DNA from: Allacma fusca
Taxonomy: Eukaryota; Arthropoda; Collembola; Symphypleona; Sminthuridae
Assembly: GCA_947179485.1 (NCBI GenBank)
Contig: OX359248.1
Location: 54,384,386-54,448,385, forward strand
Length of the DNA stretch: 64,000 nt
Direction of reading: 5' to 3'
This document shows, in pieces, positions 10,718-24,764 of the stretch; within the stretch, counting starts at the first letter, position 1, and each line of letters begins with the position of its first letter. Under the pieces are notes generated by a model. The model was given only the letters and a program-made list of their open reading frames with translations. It had not been told where the DNA came from and made no database searches. The position numbers and the translations under genes were made by a program.

Positions 10718-13700
10718 TCTGGGGTGGTCTTTTAGTAAGCGCGTACAGAAATAACGAATTTGGAAGTATTACAAGTTTTGTGGAAACAATACGAATGTTT
10801 ATTTTACTCTTAAAGTAACAATGTATTTATTCCACAACAAAGGATAACTTTCCTGTGCCAATACAGGTCATCCATATATACACTTCACCTGCAAAATTAT
10901 GTACAGAACGGTAAGTATCAATTAGAGAAAGGAGAATAGTCTTGTGACAACAGCAGTAAAGTTTTCTTTTTCATGACTGAAACACTCTCCATTACTTCCA
11001 CTGACTTACAATAAGACTATAAAAAGTGAAGCAAGTTTATTCAGAAATATAATACAATAATAATTGTAAGTTTAATGAAATAATATTCCGCATAAGCAAT
11101 CAATCGGAGGGAGAAATACAGATATAACCAGATTTTATAGCTATCCGTAATTCAAGACTGTCAATATTTTTTTAATGAGCTCACTTCCACTCATTTTTTC
11201 TGAATTCGCATTCATGGCAAGACACACCATACACACACTTCGTTATACATAAAAAGCTACAACAGAAACTCTAAAAGATGCCTCTAGCTATGAATACAGT
11301 ACATGCTGATTTTTTTAGCACACAAAGAAAGTAAAAATCTTTCAGCCGGATATACAAATAGTAGTTGATAAAGCTAAAAACCCACGTCAGTATCCTATTA
11401 AAATGGAAAATCCAATCTGTGTACTAGTTTAATAAAACTTACATTCTCGTATGCAAGTCCATCCGGGCAACTTTATTTATTATTATTACTACAGAATGAG
11501 CTCTGGCTAAATCAGACCCACTTAATATGTATAAGATCATGTTTTTAATAGGTGATTGGAGCAAAAATATTTTGTTATGTTCCCATTTACCCCAATATTA
11601 ATTTTTCTCCTTACATGAGCATTATACAAGTATAGCATTAATAGTCTCAAATTTTCATGCATTTAGTGATGCTCTCCTAAATACAGCGTACAGAATAAAA
11701 GATAACTTCACGAAATTACAGCAGAACGGATGAGCCACCTTGCAAATAATGCTACTTTATTTGTAGTACAGTTTTTTAATGTAGATTTGAGCCTGCAAAT
11801 TCTCGAAATGTCAGATCATAACTTCCCTTGTCGTTATTAAATTAATTTTCTTTCAGTAGGGAATACGTTAGAAAAAAGTGAAATAACAATACAGTGGCAT
11901 CTTGCTACAACAGTCGTTCTTGTATGAGGATTTTGTTAATAACAGCACTTAATGTAATCTGTAGACACATTGCTAATTACTCCCGTAAGATTAAATTTAA
12001 TCCTCTAATAGGATTACATTGTACGCGTCAAAATTTCCTATTTTACTGTGTAGTTCAAAACAATGAGGGAATACTGTGCCAGCAACAAACAGATTCTTTT
12101 GTTTATTCTACTCGTGTACCAAGTGTCGTACTGATATACTAAACCACTCGGAATTGATTAATATGCCGCATTTTGTTTCGTCGCCTTCGCTTTCTGTCCA
12201 TAATCGTTTAAATTTGTTTTTTTGTATTTTAGCACTTCATGCATCTATTCAGCTTATGGAAAATGAAAATCTTCCCCTTTCCATTCTAAGAAAAGGAGAG
12301 GGAAACAAATACCCGAGCGAAGTGCACAAGTTGTGACAAATACATATGTACTGACAGAATAAAATAGAAATTTCTCACGAAAATACGTAACTGCACGACA
12401 TCCACAGACATGAATTGAATGGGGAAAACGGAATTATTATCAGCATGAAAAATTGGTATTATGCATCCGTTTATTTTGTGATGTCACAACAGCACAACTT
12501 CTGTCACCGTAGTTAAATCCAAAACCATTCTTTCAACTCTTTGGATTTATGCATTCACAGCTTTACCAGGACTCTTTACTCATACGTTTAAATTTTATTG
12601 CTCAGTTCGCACCTCCACTTGAGTGATAAGATAAAGAATACAAGATATAAGTACGATACAAAATCATTGATACAGTGGCTTTATCCGCTTTTTATTTTAA
12701 GAAATATGTACATATGTACTAGTTGGGTTTTCCAAATGGAGAAACCGCTCTTGTGAAAGTTGTAAGTCTCAGTGGGTTTAATATTTTTATAACTAGAATG
12801 CAATAAAATTTAAATAAACTGTATGTACATCTTATGCGTATCTGTATCTATTAGTAGTACACAAGCTAGGAGATGTACGCGTGCTGAAGATCCCATGTGA
12901 TGGGAGTACAACAACAATAAACAATTCTCTAACAACAATAAACTGCTTAAAAATAAATTCTAGAGCAAGAGTCAATCCATTTGTAATTAGTAGTAGAGAT
13001 AAGGACAATCAACATCTGTTCTTATCATCTACAAATCATCCCGCAAGATTTCTCCTGTTAATCCACGGCACAGCCAGCAACTCAATTAGTCTAAAATACT
13101 GAATGCAAAAACATCAAAGATTTGTCTGGCGATAAATATATGGAGGGGAATAATAATTAATCTCGAATATTAAAACACTAAAAACACTCATTTGAATTTG
13201 CTCCTTTGTATAAAAAAAAATAGAGGATCTTATAACTGGAACAAAATAGCCAATAAGTGATAATGTGCTCGAAGCTCAAAGCAAGGCCAAACATTTGGCT
13301 ATATACACACTAATAAACAGGTCTTTGCCGTCTCCACACATCAACTCACAGCACACGTTTTAGAGGTTGGGAAAAATCTAGCCGGTTTGACAGATAACTT
13401 TTTTCAATGTTCCTTTGTAGTATCTAAAAACAACGGCAGCATCGTATCAATCACGTTTATAACACAAATACATACATACATTCTGACTAACCAGAAAAAT
13501 ACTCAAGTGACTAGTTTAGAACAGGGTAGCTTTATTTAATTCATAATCTAAAAGCGACTTATGAAACCGTACGCATGCATACTTACCGTAACTTTGTATC
13601 CATGCATACTTTAAAAATAACACGTTTAAGGTTAACAGCCTTCCGAATAGCCTGGTTTATTTTATTTTTATTGTTTGACTAATCAGGAATCTGGTTGAGG

Positions 13701-14660
13701 ATCCTGAAACAGAGCGGCTTCTGGTCAGCTATGTTAAATCAACCATTTGAGGAATTTGTGAACTTTAACAGTATAGAATTACGAATGTATTAATTTCGTT
13801 ATGAGCATCATCCCGTCGGAATAACTACAAAAATTAAATTCAACGGGCGCATCGACAGAAAGTAAGTAAATGAGCAGGAGTCTCAAAAATTATGCAAATA
13901 TTTTTCTTGAGGAAAAAAATTGGGATTTTCGATTAGAAATCTCACGTTGGAACTGGTGTGATCTTGCTGATAAAAAGGCGAGAGGATTCGTGTGCTCTAG
14001 ATTATCGTTTATCGCTTCGTCGCATCGTTCCCCATACGAAGTAGTAAATAATCAATACTACACCCTTTTCTAATAAGCCCTATAACATTATCATAACTTT
14101 TGATTCCGAGAAGACACAATGTATTATGTACCTTCCGGCTTTCTTTTTCCATACACAAGCATGTACATATGTATGTACATGGTAAGTACACAGTGCATGT
14201 TCCTTAGAATCTTACAAACAAGAGATTTGACCATGTAATGACTGCGAACAGCTTTGGAAGTGCTACTTAGGAGCTCCCTACAGTCAAATGAATCAAAACT
14301 TGAGCGTGTGTTATGGGAGAGTCATATCCTATTTAACCTGAATGATCATACTATACATCCCTCATCATTTAGTATTCCCTTACCAAATCGCACATGGTCA
14401 TTACTATGATTGTTATAGGAGTACTGGGTCCAACTCTTATTAAAATCAACCTTCACTTCTCCCCCCTGTAGAAAATGCTGTGCTTAAAACTGACATTAGA
14501 AAGTAATACCGATCCTTACAAGTTAAAACTCATTGTGAGATGAGCCAGGAGCGATGTTTTGGCACTTACATGCGGCAAGGAGCATGTTTTTGAGGAAGTA
14601 TATACATATACGATTATACATTGTCTAGGGTATTTTGTAAATCGTCTCTACTAGATAAGA

Positions 14661-14833
14661 CAGTGCTCTCTTTATAGGAGTTATAAGAGCGTCGTTAATA
14701 GGAGCAAAATTTGAATCTGAAAATCAAACAGGAGAAAAATTAAGTGTGGTATAAACGGGAAGGGGTTCAAGTTTTGTCGGCCTTACAGAAACACTATACT
14801 TGTATGAGCGCCTCTCATAATTAGAGTACACTG
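14661..14833. mobile_element. Pogo-like MITE, copy 2
   Basis: Left end CAGTGCTCTCTTTATAGGAG. The right end read on the minus strand is CAGTGTACTCTAATTATGAG. The element is 173 bp and non-coding, with TA following the right end. It is a good match to the other copies. Confidence 0.7.
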
Positions 14834-15276
14834 TATATGTAATACGGATGCGGAGCGTAGGGTATAGATACTTAAACATGAAAATTATCTGTGGTGGAAG
14901 AAAAGTTTGGTTTTGATAATGAACTTGAAATAGTTTCTGGTTTATTCCATTTCAAGGAATTAGGAGGCTACTGTACATACGTAAGTATGTAATTATATAG
15001 TATATATGTATATGCAATGCGTATGTGGGTTATATCTACCCGCATCCTACTGATCTGTATAGACAGTGTTTACTAAACAATATGTGTGGAAGGTATTTGG
15101 TGTATGATGCATTGTTGAAGCTGGAAATTAAGGGGAAAATTCTCTCCTCACGTTTGTAATCAGTCTCGATTGTCCTCTTGACACTTTTGTTGTGCTCTTT
15201 TTTGGGTCTAATCGATTCTCTCCCATGCACACTCCTCAATTTACATACGCTTGACTAACACACACGGACTTATTTT

Positions 15277-15282
<6 letters not shown>

Positions 15283-15307
<25 letters not shown>

Positions 15308-15316
15308 TACACACAG
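15283..15316. repeat. (AC)n microsatellite
   Basis: A nearly pure AC run of about 17 units with one T interruption. Confidence 0.95.
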
Positions 15317-16854
15317 GCACGCATATATTTCAATTTCTCTCCTGAGCCTCCATTATTTATTATTTACATTACACAAACATTTAAACTGTAACAATTTTTA
15401 CGAGCGCATGGGGTGGTAAAACCAACTTTCAAATACATTCTGAGGATTAAAACAAGAAATATGAGATTACTCACGAGCCGCCCCTTGCAATGACTACTGA
15501 AATTCAGCAGGGACTTTTGGGACGAAATCATTAATTACTAAGACCATCCCACCCAGTCCATTGACTTCGATTGAGGAGACTCAACGCACCTTAACATGAG
15601 AGCCACGTGCTGGTTTCCAAATGCATGATTTTAGTGTAGTTCCTTATTACAATTGATTTTAATAGGATCAAAATGTGGATCAGCATTTGTTACACTCGTA
15701 CATACATTTTGGTTACTTTGTCCTATCATCTCAGTCATCATAGAATTAATAAGTTCTTAAGATCCCATCTGAGGACTTACAATGCAACTTGTGGTAAAAA
15801 AAATTGTGGAAATGAAATCATCTTTGTAGTCCAGTTTGGACATGACAGTGCGTGCTTGATTTTTTTTCTTTGTGCAATTAGTGCATACTTATTATTCATT
15901 TGAATGAGTTTTCCTAATACTTGAAAGGGATAAGGAGTTATATGAAATGATCCGTAAAGTAAAGAATAAAAAATTATATGGAGGGATATATGTACGTACA
16001 GGATAAAAATTGTAAGAAGCGATAAAGGATAAGTGAAGATGTGTGTGAAGGATAGGATTTTCACATGACACACATGACAACATTTGAAATAACAATGTCA
16101 ATTGTGTGCAGCTCGGACGACGAGCACAACTTGGGTGGACTATAGTAAGAAGTTCTTAAAAGAAATAAAGTATATTGTATCACAAACTATATACATACAT
16201 ATGTACGTATCTACACTTCAGCAACAGGTGCCGCTACATTTTATGTGAAATTCGAGCTTTAACGAAAGAGTAAGTTAAAAAAAAGAGTGTCCACATTGAT
16301 TTGCGATAGCCTAATTCCCATATAATAATTGTATGTAGCTACTTACTAATGGTCAAACCTGTCGGCAGTTAGAGGACAAATCAGAGTCTTGATATTGAAC
16401 TTGTTCCCGACCGAAATTCAAAGTCATGCAAATAATGAACAATGTTTGAGGAAAGAGACCATGCTGGGAGTGAAAGTCTTAATCTGGAGGGGCTTCAATG
16501 GCTTCATCTTGATATGAATTCGTCACTTTGTGTAATTACATTAAAGCTTGAGAAATGCGAGCAAATTACTCACTCCTCAAGTCACATTTGTGTGAGTTTT
16601 TCTTCTCCCTTTTTCCCTTGCTCTTTTTCATACACTCATTATTCCAAATGACTCTTTATGATTCTGATGGATGGACGCTACCTTCATACTAATTCAAATT
16701 TTTGTTATGAATGCACAATTAAACATGCGAATGTACAAATTACTTGAAAAAATTCCCGTCCTTAAATAGCTCTTGTGGTATAGGAATATATTAACTGAAT
16801 GAATCCGTTCGCTATTTTAGTGGATATTCTGTCTAAAAGGGATAGTGACTAGCA

Positions 16855-17028
16855 CAGTGGACTCCCTTTATAAAAGCAGCCATGAAATGAGCCAAATTCG
16901 GCTCATGTAAAGGCTTACTCTTATAAGTAGAAAAACTAGGATTGTGGATAAAGGGAAATGTGTCCAAACATTTTTACTCCGGGACAAAACTATGTTAGGG
17001 GCTAGTCTCTTCTAATGATAGAACACTG
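16855..17028. mobile_element. Pogo-like MITE, copy 3
   Basis: Left end CAGTGGACTCCCTTTATAAA. The right end read on the minus strand is CAGTGTTCTATCATTAGAAG. The element is 174 bp and non-coding, with TA following the right end. Its length agrees with copies 2, 4 and 6. Confidence 0.65.
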
Positions 17029-19927
17029 TATAAATTATGGTAGTATCATTACCCATTCCACACCTGCCTTCCCGAAAGTGTTGCAAGGAAATTAAAAAAC
17101 AGGTAATGAAGAATGCAATATGTTGAGAGGTTATTTTAAGACACTGAGAACTTGCGCTGCCGTGAAACCCATTGATGCTTTGTTGGTATAATTTTGTTAA
17201 AGTTCCCTCCTTTTGTTGTCATAATCGTTGTTTCATGCAAATCATCTGTCCTAATAACTTTCCTGCCGCATCATCATAAGAAAACTCAGGAGCGGATGTC
17301 TGCCTATCCCTGGAATGCATCTATGCACAAAGTCTTGAGAGCCTTTCCTGAATCCTCTCCGTATGACTGACAGAAAAAAAACAGTTTTGCATGAGCACAG
17401 CTCTTTAGTTAATATTTGTGTACAGGGAGTTCAAAGCTATGCCTATTCGTAAGGACTTAATAGGTTGGAGTGCCTACATAAAGGTACAGAAGCCTTGACA
17501 GTACGGGCAGTGGATCGTGAAGGAGAAGAATTGCGGTGTGGATGTGAAACGGTTATGAAAACAAATTTCGGTATATACACATACACAGGCTGAATTTAGA
17601 AATAGAAAGTTATGGAGTTCTTTCAAGTTTTTTCCCTTTTCGAGATGAGAATCATTTCTGAGCTTAATGGGAATTTGACGATCATCTTTTAAAAAGAGAT
17701 GCAGTGGGAGCCAATTACTGCATCTCACTCATCTGGCGGTTCACTTTTAATCGTTATCAGGAGATTCTATCTCAACAAATCCAACTGACAAAAATCAAGT
17801 AAAGTATTCATAAAGTACTTTCAACAATGACAGTGACACATGAAAACACTTACCATTATGAGCGTTTGTGTGTACACAGCACTTTTACTTCAAGGGGATT
17901 CATTCACTAGTGAATATATGTATCTACAAATGGTTTTTGCTAAGAAGCTACTCTGAAGATCTTCAAACATTTTTAATCCTGTAAATATTACAAGACACTT
18001 AACTCATAAAAGAGAACAATTCAATATGTATGCATAAATCTAGAGGAACACTTGCGCTTCTTAATATTTTGAAGATTTTAAAACTTGCTGGGAGCCGTAC
18101 ATTCCAGGGAACTGTACTAAAATGTTCAATTTTGCATCTTAACGGGTGGTATGACAGGAGATTGAAAACAATGGCATATTAATAACATTTCATGCACTAA
18201 CAGCTGTTGGACTATTGGTAGCAATTCCATTTTTTAGAATCTAGTTGCACACATTGGCTCATAACTATTTCTAACTGAATATTTACATATGTGTACATAG
18301 ATATATGTAATTGAATGCTACTCCCGGCGTATTAATTAAATGCACCACGAGTTTCAATTTTCTCCCATACTTTTATTGTCTTTCTATAGAATTATTTTAT
18401 ATTATGTTATTATATGGGGACATATGGATCCTAAGAGAAAAAATTAATGAATTGTTGAAGGAATCAAAGCATAAATTGTAACGCATAAAAGTCACCTGGA
18501 GTCATATTGCCAATTACTTTCAAGCAATTTACTTCCACAGAAGTGGCACTCTCCGTCTTATTGAGATACATATATAATAAGTTGTATTAAGAATGAGATT
18601 TGAGTATGTACTCATCTGACGTTGTTTACAGACATTCACAGGACAATATGAGTCTCACCGCGTAAGATTAAAGGATAGGGAAAGTAAAATCGCGTGATAA
18701 CGTATTTTAATTCTTCTATGTGAAGTTGCCTTTTCTGAATAAATATTTACGAAATTTAAAGCCGGTTTCTACTCCGGCTCCAATATTTCGTTTCAGTGTA
18801 AATATGTACGCATTATCTTCTAGTGTAATGGCACCATTGAGAATACTAAGGCACTCTAGACTCAATCAATGTCCCTAAAATGTTTGTAAATACATAGTAA
18901 TTATTCATACATACGTATGTAGACCTGGATTTAACTCGTTTACTCCTCGCTCAAAGAAATCCCTAAAAGATTTGGGTGTCTATCGAAGCTAGCACTTATC
19001 GATCATAAATTATCATAGAGAATTGAGTTACAAATTCTTATTCCTGGAGCAGTACGTTAATTGGATATACAGTGTACATCGTAAGGTTCCCTTCTTATCC
19101 TTGCCAATGTATTTTATAGGGATGGAGAGTGAGTAAAATCCTTCCTTAAGAGTCACGGCATTTAAACAAGTTATGAAGAATTTTTTTCCTTTACTAAAGC
19201 ATAATACTTGAATTAAATGAAAAGATATTGCTCTCGCATCTCTCCTTTGAACTCTTCCCAGTAACCAATCCCCATCATTAAAATTATATTTGTTCTATGA
19301 AGCCAATCATGATTTTTCTTAACCCTCATAATTTAAATTTCAATAATTTCTTTTTAAAAAAATGATAAAAACAAGTTCCAACTGTGAAACATATGTATAT
19401 TTATCCTTTCATAATTTCTGTCATCCATAATGAAGGCCTTGACCGCCTCAACTAATCAAGTGGCAGTGGTTTAAATAGTTTCTTCAGGTGTGAACAGACT
19501 TTTAATTTATAGATGTATGTTAACATTAAGCTTGTAATACGCATGCATGTGGCATGATTGGTCACGTAAAGTTGTACCAATCCATCATTTTTGCTCAAAA
19601 TTGACATTTAAATTCCAACTCTGTGCTCCGGTTCTAAGCTACTATCATCAAAGGAGTCCCTGTGAGGTTCCGCAATGCTCCTTTGATTAGCTTTAGTTTT
19701 TTACTCAAATCTACATACATTTTCAATGTAAAAGATAATTATTACATTATTGGCTTATTTACGATGTTACTTGCTGACACATAATTACCACTGTTCAAAA
19801 TTCAACAGTCTGTACCTATTCCTTTGCATGGTCAATATGTTACTGCAGCGGGATTATGCGGTACGGGTTTTCGTACCTGCTCAGTCCCTGCTAGTGGCAT
19901 AAAATTCTAAATAGGACTTAATTGTTA

Positions 19928-20102
19928 CAGTATAGTCTCGTTATAAAGGGATTTAAAAGATTGTCCTTTGCAATGAAACCATCCCTTATAAATATTTTTG
20001 TTTTTTAAGCAATGTGAAAATCCAGGATAGGGCACCGAGGATATGTATCCCTTGGAAGACGAAATCTCTTTTGATCCGTTCCCTTACAAAGACAGTCTAC
20101 TG
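19928..20102. mobile_element. Pogo-like MITE, copy 4 (TA target-site duplication)
   Basis: Left end CAGTATAGTCTCGTTATAAA. The right end read on the minus strand is CAGTAGACTGTCTTTGTAAG. The element is 175 bp and flanked on both sides by TA, the target site of the Tc1/mariner-pogo superfamily. The CAGT start and the TCTCGTTATAA core resemble pogo/Tigger-type ends. It has no transposase, so it would need one supplied in trans. Confidence 0.75.
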
Positions 20103-23100
20103 TACTACAGATACTCAAACATGATACACATTTGAAATTATCTATTAAAAAAGTAGATTGAGCTCAAAAACAAAAGCTGTTTGAACGAGAGGCATAGGAT
20201 TATTGGTGGGAAGATTCAGACTGAGATGATCGGAATAAGCAATTGAGCCGAGCAAAAGACACTGCACGTTCTTGTTTAATGAGTAGAGGTGTTGATCAAG
20301 TCAATCATGTCAAGGGAAAAGAACCAGCGGCCTTTTACCAAAACCAGGAGAAGTTCAAGGTGTGACATTCCATTAAAAACAAGAGCCCTAATCATACATT
20401 TTTGTTAGTCCTTATCGATGCCTTTAGCTTGTCCGAGTTACACAGCACATAATTACATGATTGTCTGTATACAGTATGAATCTACCGTACATATCTATGT
20501 CTAAAGTATCTATACCTACAGCAATTCTATATAATCAGACTGACGGAACTACGAGTGAAATGGCTACTCCTACTGCGAAAACGTGCGAAAATTACTGGAA
20601 GAGTCCGCATCCAAAAATGTAGTAAGTTGTTTGGGTTATTGAAATTGGCCATTAATCATGTCCGTAACTGAAAGTCCCGATGGAGCGTAAACTTGTATTC
20701 GTATTAATTATTGTTTTGCCAGAACCAACGACCTCACGAGCATCTACGCTCAGGATCCTCATTCACCTCTAATATTTGCCATATAAGAGCGTCACTCATA
20801 AATCAAATGCAATCAGAGTCATAAATTTAGAAGTGAAACGGAAATAAAACATGTGAGCTAAATTCAGTTTCTCTTCAACAGCAACAACAACAACAACAAC
20901 GGTAATTAATATATAGTAAAGTATTATTTTAGGTGAGCTACTCTTTCACTTGGTGTGGTTGCTTTTACTGTGGGTATATGCTCATATGCATCTGCGTATG
21001 TTTGTATATACACTTTTACCTCGTACACACTCTGAAGTTGCACGTATCTAATTAAGTTGATTTCTTGCACAAATTATTGAAGACCTTTTCCCTTCGTTGA
21101 ACTACAATGTCCAATAGTGCTTACTCTCAAGTGTGAAAGGTGTAAGGAGCTAAATTAAAGCAGGGCATTCTATATAGCAAAAAGCACATTTTCCTTGGAA
21201 TTGTGCTCATAAATTTATTCTAAAGTAGGATTCCCATTCATCAGGATCAAGCTCATGTTAGGCTCATCCTTGACAATACACTGTAACTTTGAAAACAAAT
21301 ATATGAAATTTGTAGGGACCGGAGACAAAGAAATGATAAAAATTTCTGAAACATGTCCCATTACTTACAAACACTCCGTCTCACGATTCATTTACGTCCC
21401 TTTAATTTATTTAACTGGTATTCTGTATTACCAATGTGTAACTATACATATGTCCTGGGCTGCTGGATGTGTATAGGTAGACAGTTGGTATATTTACTAA
21501 TTGATGTACATGTATGGACAAAATTCAGTGTATGTAATTTATAACCGCACATATAACATATCTATTATACTCCTTGCTTGCACAGTTTTGCTATGACAAC
21601 AGATCGTTGAAATCATTATGAAGACACACAAGAACTCATCGCAGAGAAATTACTTTAGGTCCTGATTTTTCATAAAACCTTCCCACTGACTGAACTGGGG
21701 GTAGGTACTTGCTATAGAAAAAACTTGCAAGAGCTGTGTGTAGTATCTATATAATCTTTGAGTCATATAGGAATACGAACACGCTACATAATGGTAAACA
21801 GTAACCTGCGAGCATGCTTATCAGTTTTGAGGAATCCCAGGACCATTGGTGATGAATGTAAAGTGAGACGAAGAACAACTTGAAACTAGCATACCGACAA
21901 TAATAATTATTAATTATACTTTGGTCTCTGTCTCTCTCCCTCTCTGTTAGTTAGTCATCCAAATATGTTTCTGCCAAGGGAGAGAATTATTGCCGAGACA
22001 TTGTCTATAAGGTATTACAAATAATAGAATCAGAATGCGTACGTAACCAGAACAATTCTGAAAGATGTTTAGCAACAATGCTTATAGCCTTTAAAGATTG
22101 AAACTGTACGTATGTACCTATATCTATGAGATTTTAAATCTGGTCTTAATACAAAGAAATGAGGGAAATACTAGAGAAGATATGCAGGAAATTACTCTCT
22201 CAATGACACTCGCATTTTACGTACAATCTAAACGGTGTAATGAGCAGTTGCACCCTCTGAATACCAAAAGTCTGAAGAAGGAACCGTCTTTCCCAGACAA
22301 AGGCACCATAGCCAGTTTTCCTCACAAAATCTTTGCCTCCTTGACTCCCCGTACGAAAATCCAACGGTCAGTAACAATAATCATCATTGAAGTATAAAAG
22401 TTTCATGTCGGAATGTGTTTAAGCGAGAGAGAGAGAGAAATTTTTGCTACTCGGACAGCAACAGCCAAGCCTACTCCCTCATTGACTTCCAGAAAACAAC
22501 TCACGTTCATACAAGGAAATGCTCAACATGCATATAGCATGTACAGGGTACAGGTGGATAACGTTCGTTTATTTTTCAGGTTAAATTGAAATAAATTCGA
22601 ATTTTAATTAATTAAAAGGAATCCTACTTTTTTACACAAGGGAAATTATCACTGAAGGAAATTTATGGAAAGGAAACTCCTGCAAGGCAACCTGGTCTCC
22701 CTTACTGCCCCAATGTGAGGACATGTCAATCAAACTCTTGAAAATTATGTGCTTCTAACAACATCTTTCCCCCCATTTGTTCACAACATGATGAGTGGGA
22801 ATAATGAAGGAGATGAGTTTATTAAGAATTCCATGCCAGGAGATGAGGCCCTGTTCATGGTAAGGTTCCATTAATTGAAATAATAATTGGGAATAAACGT
22901 GACAAGTAAAATCTGGGATTTGAGGAGTTGTAATTTTCACTCTTAACACTCATTCTTCTTCCTCATCAGCCATTGCTCAAGGGATGAAAGGATAGGGGGA
23001 AATTATAAAAAGTATACCATTGTGGAGTTGGGTTATGTGCGGGATGTTGGCGAATCCTGCTGATAAATACATAAATAAATGCAAAATTACGTCTGCAGGA

Positions 23101-24179
23101 CTAAACCTTTGACGGAACATTGATGAGCAGGTTTGCTGTTTTTGAGTTCCTTTAATTGATCACATGTAGGTTTGTACTTACATATGTACAGATATCTGTT
23201 TACCTATGTGTATATAGTAGTTATTACAGATATTTGTAACATATGAACATGTAAGCGCATTCGAAAAAACTTTGCACACTTACATACATTTGATGTTCAA
23301 TTTCGCACAGGGTCATACATATATTCATTCATTTAATATTGCAAACAAACCAAATAGCAAGAATTCGTGAATTTTAATACTACATGCGTACATCGTAAAT
23401 ACGTTCGTACACAATAATAAATGTAATTGAAAGTCTCGAGAAAAAAGAAATTCACTGACCCTGGTCCCATCGGTTTCTTACATGTATTTGTATTTTAATG
23501 AGTTTGACCAGGGTTGGCTATTTTAGTACTCATGGAAAGGCAATGTTGGGGTTTTGCGTAGCCAATACACTATTCTGTATACGGCAATCTCAATTCTCAG
23601 CACTTCGCCACCAACAACAGTACATATTCTCAGAGAATTTAGTAATCTGTTCAAAATTAGCTTTGGACAACTTTCTCATGCATCGATTTTTTGTTTTTTT
23701 TTTCTTCTAAAATTACAAATTAATTCATCATTTTCTGTCAAAATGCTTACCAATGAATTGAGGATATTCCTTAAAATATGTGAATATTTTTGGGTTAGAA
23801 AGAGGTCAAAAAAGGTCAAACAAAGGTCTATTAATAATAATAAACTTAAATTGTCCCTGGAAAAATATCTAAATATTGAGCTTGCGAGGAGTTTTATTTA
23901 CAGATAGAATGTCATAAACAACTAGAATGTCAGGGATTTTCGAATCCGGGTATTTTCCTGATAGTTTCCTCACTTAGGAAATTTTGAAGAAAATTCTCGT
24001 AGGGCAAATCAATATCTAGCTAAATGTCCAACCCTGAGTTTGGCTACTTTTGTCTAAGAGTGAGCAGGCCGATGAGGACAATTGGAAAACACATGATTAA
24101 ATCCCCGTAGTTTGTATTGAGCTATACAGTACTCACTCGGATATTATTATGACTGAGTTCTTCAACAATGTCCTTATGT

Positions 24180-24760
24180 ACATAGATGTGCTTGCGAATA
24201 CTCAAAGGGAGTTTGAGTAGTTGCCGTGAACTTGCGGACCTGCGAAACCAGTCTTGTCTCATACCAATAATTCCGCTTTGGGGCTGACTTCATCCCAGTC
24301 AGCAGTATTCGGTTCAGCAAGGGAATTATACATACATACGTATAGTGAGTACACGTAGTAGTAGAGCCAGTTACATTTCCTCCTTTTCCAACACTTGGAC
24401 GAAATGGACTTGGAGCCATCGTCTTACGCTGACTTGACTCGGGCACTGGGCCGCCGAACGCTCCTACCTCCCTCCAAACTACCTTCACCTACTCACGCCA
24501 CGAACACTTGACTCAACCAAACTCTTGGACTTCCTCCTTCATTTCTAGACTGACACTTCGACCGGCTCAAAGTCATCCTCAGTCGTCTGTGTGTACTCTT
24601 CAAGGAATCGTCTTTTCTCTACTACTCTCCTTCCCTCACAGTCTCAGTGCATACACTCCCAGCAACATTGAGTGGAATCCGGAAAGTGCAAGTGGGAGTA
24701 GTTCTAAAGGACCGACTACGACTCTAACTTCAAACAAATACGATAATTGAGTGCTCCCGA
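24180..24760. other. GC-richer patch; possible distant promoter or UTR exon
   Basis: This patch is visibly richer in G and C than its surroundings and has frames open on both strands, but neither reading shows a domain. It contains TCAGT initiator-like motifs (for example CCTCAGTCGTCT near 24575) and lies 6.5 kb upstream of the giant plus-strand gene, whose 5' UTR appears to be split. It could be that gene's promoter or first non-coding exon. This is inference only. Confidence 0.2.
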
Positions 24761-24764
24761 GTTA

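Larger units (their letters stand above)
6160..24170. other. Gene desert with scattered MITEs and microsatellites
   Basis: About 18 kb with no open frame I can support as coding. It contains four pogo-like MITEs (listed separately), a solo MITE end near 10717, a short GTCT tract (about 7855-7870), an (AC)n tract (15283-15316), a CAA tract (20881-20900) and many copies of a self-complementary TACATATGTA-type motif. It could be intergenic DNA, or introns and enhancers of the plus-strand giant gene if that gene has distant 5' UTR exons. Confidence 0.6.

Noticed and set aside
19863..19881. Short hairpin GGTACG...CGTACC
   Set aside because: A six-base stem is expected often by chance, and no gene end or regulatory context is nearby.
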